DNA of 64,000 nucleotides from Cenococcum geophilum 1.58 (lineage: Eukaryota > Ascomycota > Dothideomycetes > Gloniales > Gloniaceae). This document shows, in pieces, positions 55,341-64,000 of this stretch. Positions within the stretch are counted from its first letter, which is position 1. The number at the start of each line of letters is the position of its first letter. The position numbers and the translations under genes are program-made. The stretch lies in NCBI GenBank assembly GCA_001692895.1, contig KV748226.1, positions 622,329-686,328 of the forward strand, given 5' to 3'. Below the pieces are notes generated by a model. The model saw only the letters and a program-made list of their open reading frames with translations. It was not told the origin of the DNA and did not search any database.

Positions 55341-58300
55341 ATGGCAGACATCAGTAAGTAAGTTAGCGAAGGTTAAAAAAAGTAGAGATAAGGAGTTAAC
55401 GTTACGTCTATAAACAACGTTAACGACTACATTAGTTTTAAAATCCTTAAATATAAACACTTTAAGCTTATAAATGACGACCTGTGGGAGCAATACTAAG
55501 AAGACTTTACGGACTTTACGGACTTTACGGACTTTACGGAAGCTGTTCTTAAGGCCTGTAACCCTATTACCATCCGTAAACTACAAACCCTTTTACGTAA
55601 CTAAGGTGTATAGGTTAAAAGGAATAAACGAGTCACTGTTATATAGTCCTTATATAATATAATACACGAGAAGGACTAAATGGAATAGACTAAAGAGGAA
55701 ATCCTAGACTAGTTTTAAGAAACTAAGGAACTCTTTACTTCTTCTAAACTTAATATAATCGCTAGCCTTATACCTAACCCACTTAACTAAATTCGTCCTA
55801 TAAACCTAAGCGGCTTTAAACTTAACCTTATTAGCCAAAATACACCCTACTCTTAAGTTACGGATTACAATACCCCTATAAACCAAAATACGGACCAAAT
55901 TACCCCCGCTATTTAAGTCATAGATCCGTAAGCTATATATCTACAAGCTACAGATTTGTAAGTTACAGATCCGCAACCTACCTAAGTAAAGACCTACGGT
56001 AAGGAGCTAGCTAATCTAGCCAAGCTCTATACCGACGAATCTAAGTATAGCGGTGAAAATAATAATTTTGACTTTAAACTAACTATCTTTACGGACCTCT
56101 ACTAGAAGGCTAACATTCCTAAATAAAAGTTTAGCTAAGCCTACTCTACCATACTGCGCGGCCTAGCACTTAACTACTACTACACTAACCTTAAGAGCAA
56201 CCCCCTTAGTGTCCCCTTTAATAAGTTATGCGAAGCTATCCGTAACTACTTTAAAGGACCGGAATATAGGCGTAATATCCTTACCTAATGGAATGCGACC
56301 AAGCTACGGACCGTAATTAACAAGAATACCGAAAAATCGACTACAGAGTGTCTGCAAATCCTTATTAAAGACCTCCGGTATCTATAGCACGGCCTTAACG
56401 CTAAGCTTTAAATAGATGACTTCCTATATAATAAACTTATTACGGCTTGCCAAGAAGTAGAGCCCTATAAGTACGCCTATTATAAGCCTACAGATACCTT
56501 AGCTGGCCTTATTAATAACCTACGCTCCTTTATTATAACGTATAAAGTCTTAAACCCACTAGGTAGCACTTAAGCCTTTACCACGGATATTTAATATCCG
56601 TAGATAGACTTAGACGTCCACTTTACGGACCGCTGTTACCGCTAGCAGCACCTATACCAACTAAGTCCCACCTATAACCCCCGCAGTAACTCCCGTATAA
56701 AAGTATACCCCCATAGACAAATAAGCCAGAAATGCTTTATATGTGGTAAGGAAGGATGTTGGTTTATAAGGCATACCTAAGAAGAACGTAATAGGTTTAA
56801 GAAGAGATTTAATAAACGGATTAGCTAGTTTATCTTAGAATATAAAGGAGAGGAAGAAGAGGAGCCCCCTAATAAGTTAATAGAAGCCCTTATAATTAAC
56901 TTTAACCTAAATAACTAGGAATAGGAGACCCTAAAAACGTTCCTAACTACTTTTAGACCTTTTATAAATAGCTAAGCCTTTAATATTACGACCGTATTAG
57001 CTAACTGTTCCTTTATACACTCAGTTGCGCCTAAAAACCATTCTATAAGTACCCCCGTTACGGACATTATAGATTATAAGTAGGACCCATTTGCATATAT
57101 TACCACAGAACGCTATACCCCTAAGGAATTCTACGGTGTTATAATCGACACAGGCGCCTTTAAGAAGTTTACTATAGGCTATAGACAATACCTCGTATAT
57201 AGGACCACCGCAAATAATAATACGGACATTGATATTACGCAAACTGGGGCCGTAAACGTCCAATTCGGCATTAGCTTAACTGCATTAATTAGATTAGTTG
57301 CAGTTAAGACCCTAATTAGCCTAGTTAACTTCCACATAGTAAAAGCAGACACCCCTTTCTTACTTTGCCTTGCGGACATAGATAGGTTATAGGTTTACTA
57401 TAACAATATTACGGACACCTTAATCGGCCCCGTAACTGCCCTAGGAAGTAAGTATATTACCCTGCCAATTACATGACAATTTAGACACTTGTTCCTTATA
57501 TAGGGAGAGACTTTACGGACCTATATTTAGGAATCTTTTGACTATAACCCGTGCTACCTTACTAGTACGGAGATCTACCGTCTATACCGCCGTTTCGGCT
57601 ACCCATTAGCCGAAAAGCTATATAGAGTCCTTAAACGCTCTAGACACGACAACGTCGATAGGAAGGCAGTTAATTACCTAACTAAATACTACTCCTTTTG
57701 CCAGAAATACGGACGTTCCCCAGGCCAATTTAAGTTTACCCTTTATAAGAACCTTAACTTTAACCACTTAGTATATGTAGATATTATATACATTAACGGC
57801 AGCCTAGTATTATATATAATTAACGAGGTAACCCACTACTAAGCCGCCCGTTAGTTGTAAAATATATCCATAAAGTATACTTGGGATATTTAACGGACCT
57901 ACTGGATTAATACGTACGTTGGACCTCCTAAGTATATCACCTATAACGCTGGTAGGAACTTTATTAGTAAGGAATTCCAGTAGTATATTACGGCCATAGC
58001 TATATTAACAAAAGCTATTCTAGTTAAGGCGTATTAGTCCGTTGGGCTTATTAAGCGAGCTTACCCAGCTCTATAGAGAGCTTATTAGATTATTACGGAC
58101 GAGTATAAGGATATCTAAAAAGAACTAGCTTTACAGATGGCCGTAAAAGCCGTTAATGACACCGCTGGCCCTAACAGACTAGTACCTACCCTCTTAGTTT
58201 ATGGAGCCTACCTAAGGATAAGTAATCTAGGCCCCCCTACCCCGTCTATTATGGAACAAGCAGCTATAATACGGAAGGTAATAGCCGAAATAGTTAAATT

Positions 58301-60330
58301 ACGGGCTAAATAAACTATTAATAACGCCCTATACTACCGCAATGGACCTAATACAACCTTAGTATATAACCTCCCGCTTAACTCTAAAGTCCTTATATAG
58401 CGTGAAAGCGGTAGTTAGAATAGACCTTACTATTTACTAGCCGTAAAAAACGAGACGTGCTGTGTATAGCTTCCTAGTAGGCTAACTAGCTTCAGAAGCA
58501 CGTCCGTAAAACCCTACTTTCGGCCCAAAAACACCTATGACGTTAAGCTAAATAAACTAAAAGTAACTGCCGAACCAGACGAACTAGAAACGACTGCCGA
58601 ATTAGATAAACTGGAGGCACCCTTGCCTACCCTAGAGGTCCCCTAGAAACCTACTAAACCTACTAAACCTGCCGTAAAGCGTGGCCGAGGACGCCCCTAT
58701 AAGAATCCTATAATAGAGAACTACCTAACCTCTATAGGCACATCCGCAAAGCAATCTCCGCCTATAGATATATTAGTTCTAGTATAGGAAACCCCTTTTA
58801 TGGACTTATGGCGTAAAGAGATTAACGGACTACTTAAAAAGNGTATCTTTNCNATTNTAANNGAGAGAGACNTTCCGTAAGGCGTCCNTATATTTAACTT
58901 ACNCTTNNTTAACNAGATTAAGCACCCTAGTACTAATAAAGCCTTTAAGAAATTAAGGCTCGTTATATAAGCTTATAATAACTAAGGAAAGGACCTAGTC
59001 CTTACGCAATTACCTATAATTTAACGGGTTAGTTAACGGATTATACTCGTACTTATGCCTAGACTATAGTAAACTAAATCTATAGCCCTTTACTTACGGG
59101 ACATCTTACAAGCCTACGTGCAGTCTAATACCTACCTAAGTAGGGATATCTTTATACGACCACCCTATAAGCTTAACCTATAACTAGGAACAATTTTATG
59201 GGTTATAAAACCTCTTTATGGAGTACCAGAAGCTGGAAACTATTGGTTTAAGATATACTACCAGCACCATGTTAGTAAACTTAAAATAAAATAGTCGACC
59301 TACGACCCCTACCTCCTATACAGCCTATTGAACGGCCTTAGTATTATTGGACTCTAAATAGACGATACCCTCTTTTTAGCAGACTGGACATTTGCGGACG
59401 CTAAAGAGACTAAACTGTAAGAAGCTAAGTTCCTAGTAAAGCCGCGAGAGTAGTTAACTAAGTAGACTCTAATTAAGTTTAACAGAGGCTTAATTATATA
59501 AAAGGGTAACCTAATCTAGCTAACCTAGGAACACTAAGCTTAAAACCTAAAGCTTGTTATAGTAAAGCCTATAGACCTCACTAGTTCCCGCGGAGAGACC
59601 CGTAAGACCGTAAATATAAAGGACTAATACGCTATATAGCGTGCAAGAGGCGCCTATATTACCATAGTCTGCTAACCCAAATCTGCTTATGACTTATCCT
59701 TTACGGCCTGGGCAGTAGATCCGCAAGAAGAAAATATTAAGTAGCTTAATAAGCGTATTTAGTGGCAAATTAATAATGTAGTAAGGGGACTTACTTTCGT
59801 ACCACTAGATCTAAGTTCCCTTAGCTTACTAGCATTTACGGACGCCTTCTTTGCTAATAATAAAGACCTATTATTACAAATCGGCTTTGTAATTGTACTT
59901 ATAGACTATAATTAGGACGTAAATATACTGTACTGGTCTTTAATTAAGTGTAAATAAGTAACCCGTAGTGTACTAGCTTTTAAACTATATGCACTAGCTT
60001 ATGGATTTAATATAGCAGCCGTAATTAAATTAACGGTTTAGAAGATTTTACAACTAGAGCAGTTACCCCTAGTTTTATATACTAATTTAAAGTCCCTTTA
60101 CGACTGCCTAGTTAAACTAGGTATAACATAAGAGAAGAGGCTTATGGTTAACCTAATGTGCTTACGTTAGGCTTATAAACGACATAATATTATAAAGGTT
60201 AAATAGATTAGTAGCGGAGATAACCTAGCGGACGCTATAACTAAGGCAAAGCCGTATTAAGCCCTTAAAACCCTAATTAATATAAATAAGCTTAACCTAA
60301 AAGTTATAGAATGGGTAGAATGGGACTAAT
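55341..60330 (+). pseudogene. Copia-2 gag-pol polyprotein (dead)
   Basis: ATG at 55341 (MADISK, then stop). Gag has a four-fold FTD repeat near 55505-55535 and a zinc knuckle CFICGKEGCWFIRH near 56724. Integrase: YRRFGYPLAEKL near 57588, SFCQKYGRSPGQF near 57700, GPPKYITYNAGRNFISKEF near 57930. RT: IKPLYGVPEAGNYWFK near 59205 and a catalytic box IDDTLFLAD near 59358 with both Asp intact. RNase H has YALAYGFNIAA near 59985. N bases at 58842-58914 fall in the RT N-terminus. Tandem TTACGGAC words are unusually common. Confidence 0.92.
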
Positions 60331-60798
60331 AGAGTACCTACGGTACGCCTACGGCCCGTTAAAAGGCCGTACGGCTTATTATACGGCCTATTCTACGGAC
60401 CGTAAGCTATTAGGTGGAAAAACGGTGGAAAGCTGTAATGGAACTTGGTAGACTTACGTAACCTACTAAATTCTGCCATATTCTGCCATAGTGGTTAAAT
60501 TAACTAATTACAATTTTCTATACTGGGCATGGAAAATTGCCATTGGCTCGCTTAGTACTAGCGCCTTAGCGGCCCTTAAAATCTAACTTATGGCTCGTCT
60601 ACTGCCCGTTAAAAGGCTGTACGGTTTATTTTACGGACCGTAAGCAGGACTTACGGCTAGCTTAAGGTACCGTTTGGAAGGCAGCCTAGACGGCACCTCG
60701 GGGGAGATTTTCTATGTATTTTCCTTTGTGTTCTATAGTTTTATTAAAGTAATTATGGAGGCTGTATACAGGTGGTTTCATTTTTTAAGTACTGTTAG
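60331..60798 (+). other. Copia-2 3' non-coding region
   Basis: Rich in TACGG/CCGTA inverted words (60340-60420 and 60600-60670), TTCTGCCATATTCTGCCA (60474-60489), and a block at 60511-60575 that resembles the Copia-1 LTR in reverse orientation. Confidence 0.6.
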
Positions 60799-61066
60799 TG
60801 TATAATTATAGCACCTGTTATACCAAACGCGTGCTTACGCGTTCGGTATACTAGGTACGCGTTTACGCGTTTAGTGCACCAACCACTTGCTTACGCGTCT
60901 GGTGCACTTATAAAGCACTAACTAATTAGGGGGGAGGTGTATTAGTATATAGACTACGTAGTCTGCTTTATATAATTGACAGTTATTATCTAAACAAGCA
61001 TACGATACTATATGTATTTCGTGCCCGTGGATACGACTTACTTATGCTATTAAGTTAGTACGAACA
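60799..61066 (+). repeat. 3' LTR of Copia-2
   Basis: Same length; all five ACGCGT boxes are kept (60827, 60837, 60857, 60865 and 60893) while neighbouring CA sites have become TA. Confidence 0.95.
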
Positions 61067-61071
61067 ATATT

Positions 61072-61299
61072 AATTAAATTTAAATGCGTTACTAATATAA
61101 CCTATAAGTTCTCAATTAGTGAAAAAATCACCCTATATTATTGTCCCGGAAATAACATACCTAATTATTAACCTATTAAAAACCTTAAATCCCAAAATTA
61201 TATTAACGATAAAGACACGGCATCTACTAATAGGGAGAAGAAACAATTGTTGCTTTTTAACCTTATACAGAAACAGATGCCTTATAACACCTGTTTAAA
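61072..61299. other. AT-rich spacer
   Basis: No gene seen. Confidence 0.4.
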
Positions 61300-62680
61300 C
61301 ACCTAATAAGGCCAATTCTTATAAAAACAATAATAATATAAAGGGCGATATATAAAAGGATATAGTTTAGGAAAGTATATAAAAAATATACTTTAATTAT
61401 CTTAGGGGATTAAAAGGCCACAGTAAAGCTAAGATAAGCTTACCTAAGCCAATAAAGGACTATAGCGAGGCTAAAATAGACTTGCTTTAACTAAAAGAGA
61501 ACTATATTAAAGGCTTATCCTAGTAAATAAATATAGTTATAGGTTCTAAATATATTTCGCTAATGCCTAGAGGTATATTTACAAGACACTTATATTATTT
61601 AGCAATACTAATAATTAAATAGAAAATATTTTAATCCCTATATATCCATCTGAATTATTAACCATTTTTAATGCCAAGATCTTAAGTAAATAAGTAAAGT
61701 ATCTTATATCTTAGTTACCTACTTATTATATAATAAAAGATATAACAAGTCTCTAAAACCTTAGTTATAGAGGAATTATATCCTTATATAGTCCTATTGC
61801 AGTAATATACTAGTATCCTATCTAAGTTTTAACAGTGGCTATACTATAAAAGAAACTTTTATTATACTATACTGAAAATCCTTATTACTTTTGCTATTAT
61901 GCTAAAATATATAAACTACTTAAAAGATGTTATAATTAAAATAGCTAAGAGGGGTAAACTATATAAGTAAAGAGATTAACTAAGACAGTAGTAAATGCCC
62001 TCTATACCTGCTTATATAACTAAAGAGGTTAACTTATATAAAATTAATAATAATATAGAGGGTGATATATAAGAGGATACAAAAATATACACTAATTACT
62101 TTAAGAGCCTAAAAGGCCGTAATGAAATTAAAACAGTCTTGCCTACCAATAGAGAGCTATAGCGAGGCTAAAACAGACTTATCTTAACCAAAAGACGTTT
62201 ATATTAAAGGTTTTCCAGTACCTTTAGGTATATTTATAAAACACCTATATATTGTTTAACAATACTAATAATTAAATAGAGAATAGTTTAGTTAATTCTA
62301 CAAACTTCTTTAGAGATATACTCCCCCTAACTAAAGTGTTAACAATTTCCAATATTATAATTTCAGATAGATAACTAAAGTATCTTTTATTATAGTTACT
62401 AACCTGCTATATAATAGAGGACTTAAAGTATCTCCAAAACCTTAAATATAGATTAGTTGTGTTTATATATAGTCCTATCGCAGTAATATACTAGTATCCC
62501 ACCTAGGTTTTACCCACAGGTATATTATATAAAAAACTTACATTATACTATACTAGAAACCTATATTACTTTTGTTATTATAGTAGGGTATATAAACCGC
62601 TTAAAAATATTATAATAGAGATAGCTTAGAGGGGTAAACTATATAAGTAAAGAGACCAACTAGAAAAAGCACTAGATAAT
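61300..62680. repeat. Large degenerate direct duplication (about 690-bp unit, two copies)
   Basis: Copy one (about 61300-61990) and copy two (about 62020-62680) share in order: AATAATATA-AGGG-GATATATAA, GGCCGTAATGAAATTAA-like, CTATAGCGAGGCTAAAA, TATATTAAAGG, CAATACTAATAATTAAATAG, TAGTCCTAT-GCAGTAATATA, CTAGTATCC and AGAGGGGTAAACTATATAAG. Both are RIP-altered. A weak reading (YYFCYYSRVYKPLKNIIIEI) near the end of each copy hints at former coding sequence of unknown family. Confidence 0.7.
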
Positions 62681-64000
62681 TATTTTAAAAAAATCTATTA
62701 AGGGGAGAGACACGTAAAAAAAAGTAAATTATACTATAGATAGAGCCTCTAAGAAGCTAAGGAAATAAGAAATTTCTTATAAAAGATTTTTACAATTACA
62801 TTCTAATTTTCTGGCGTTGAGAATTAAGGCGCTAATTAGGATTCCCTTAGCTTAGTATTGTTTTTTATCTAGTTGCTTCCATATTAAGAGTATCTCATTA
62901 TTGTTTGCATATATGTTAAATTGAAGTTAAAAACTCGCTTACAGGAAGCTTATAAGTCCTCCACCTTTATATACTTGGCAGCGATAAGTCAGCCACCTAT
63001 TACTTACTTAGTCTTTTATAAAGAAAACTCATCACTTTCCAATCTAGATATCTTAGAATTAACCTTCGTTAGCCCATCCTCCTCAACCTTAGGAATGCTG
63101 AAAATAAATATAAGATATCTCTTTTAATATTGGCCCAAGCTGCAATTTTAAAAACGGGATCTTGTTTTAAGAACTAGATTTAATTCTAAAGACTGTTTCC
63201 TAATTCTAGAAACTATATTCCGATTTTAAGCTAAATGTACCAAACATAACTAAAAAGGTATAGCGTTAAGCTAAGCGGTTTAATAGTCTTGGAAAAAGGA
63301 GCTATTTTAGTTCTGGCTGAATTAAATCCGATTCTAAAACCAAAATCCTTAATTTAGGTTTACGAGGTAGACTAATTAACTCCTACAAAAAGGGCGCGAT
63401 CTTAAAAAAGTATTTAGTTCTAAGAACTGTCTATTAAATGCTGTTAAATGGGGTAATATTCTAATGTAATTAGTTCTAAATATATTTAGATAAGATAATT
63501 ATATATAGAGTATTTTTATTACTTAATTGTTAGTATATAAGCCTCTATTTACAAGCTGTATATATTTTTAACTTAAAATTATCTTTAAACTGCTAAAAAT
63601 AAGCTTTTATATATTAACTTAAGTACTAAATATATTCGGAACTGGTTCCATACCTATTTATATTATATTTATAAATATCTAGATCGCTTTTATTAAAAAC
63701 TACTCGCTCTCTCTATATTAGACCCTATATCTCTTTAGAAACTATAGTATGTCTTAAATATTATAACGAATTCTAAAAATATTTGCAGTGTTTTATTCCT
63801 AAACAATATTTTATATATTTTTTACCTCTTATATTTAAGAGAACCGATATTATAGGCTTACAAGTATATATTTATCTAATTCTATATTAAATTTAAACGT
63901 GTTATAAACTAGTTATAAATATAGTTAGGGCATTATTTAGATTTTTATTAACTTATCTATATGGCTTTTTATATATCTATGCCTCTTAAATTAATATAAT
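62681..64000. other. AT-rich region to window end, no gene recognised
   Basis: One short open frame (62921-63127) lacks recognisable features. Composition is RIP-like to the end. Confidence 0.4.

Larger units (their letters stand above)
54693..61066 (+). mobile_element. Full-length Copia LTR retrotransposon (Copia-2, 6.4 kb, inactive)
   Basis: 268-bp LTRs flanked by perfect ATATT duplications (54688-54692 and 61067-61071). The segment after the left LTR (CTGATTAGTAAGCGCGCAC) matches that of Copia-1, so both probably use the same primer. Integrase-RT-RNase H order is Copia type. Stops are fewer than in Copia-1. Confidence 0.95.

Noticed and set aside
55474..55662. ORF with LRT repeats
   Set aside because: It is an out-of-frame reading of the Copia-2 gag FTD repeat.
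1..64000. tRNA or rRNA genes
   Set aside because: No conserved tRNA box A/B pair or rRNA core sequence was noticed by eye; a covariance-model scan would be needed to exclude them.

Overview
The window looks like a repeat-dominated, AT-rich chromosome block from a filamentous ascomycete (Pezizomycotina). Almost all protein-like sequence is retrotransposon or DNA-transposon code. Its Trp, Gln and Arg codons have become TAA, TAG or TGA, and G:C pairs are replaced by A:T throughout. That is the mark of repeat-induced point mutation (RIP), known only from this group. The species cannot be named from the sequence.

Layout. 1-2960: RIP-damaged LINE (+), followed by AT tandem repeats. 4200-6260: an island of normal composition with one intact three-exon gene for a multi-pass membrane protein. 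6396-9717: hAT DNA transposon with a dead transposase on the minus strand. 10270-13609: 5'-truncated Gypsy chromovirus (family A) with its 3' LTR. 14130-17450: LINE pieces (-). 17450-20940: normal-composition island with the first exon of a lectin-like gene (-), a 1.07-kb fold-back element and a 264-bp MITE. 21164-27054: full-length Copia-1. 27168-29699: a 151-bp MITE, a broken gene (-), an intact 132-aa beta-trefoil-like gene, a Harbinger-type MITE and an 88-bp multi-palindrome. 29700-32300: AT-rich with a pogo-type MITE. 32300-37130: Gypsy-B (+). 37135-38646: 5' end of a second family-A Gypsy (-). 38780-39940: pogo transposase fragment between two direct repeats. 40475-53685: Gypsy-D (-), which itself contains a 2.1-kb ORF1-only LINE (43693-45775) and a complete Gypsy-C (45968-51147). 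54693-61066: full-length Copia-2. 61300-64000: AT-rich sequence with a large degenerate tandem duplication.

I found matched target-site duplications (TSDs) by eye for Copia-1, Copia-2, Gypsy-D, the nested LINE, the hAT element and five small elements. In two cases (hAT and Gypsy-C) the TSD copies differ only by RIP-type C-to-T or G-to-A changes. Only two genes appear able to make protein: the membrane protein (4938-6255) and the beta-trefoil protein (28143-28541). Both lie in short islands that escaped RIP. No operon, CRISPR, rRNA or tRNA is apparent, and no multi-gene pathway can be assembled. The notable content is the nested transposon stack, an apparent ORF1-only LINE, several well-bounded MITEs, and an LTR with five cell-cycle-type ACGCGT boxes.
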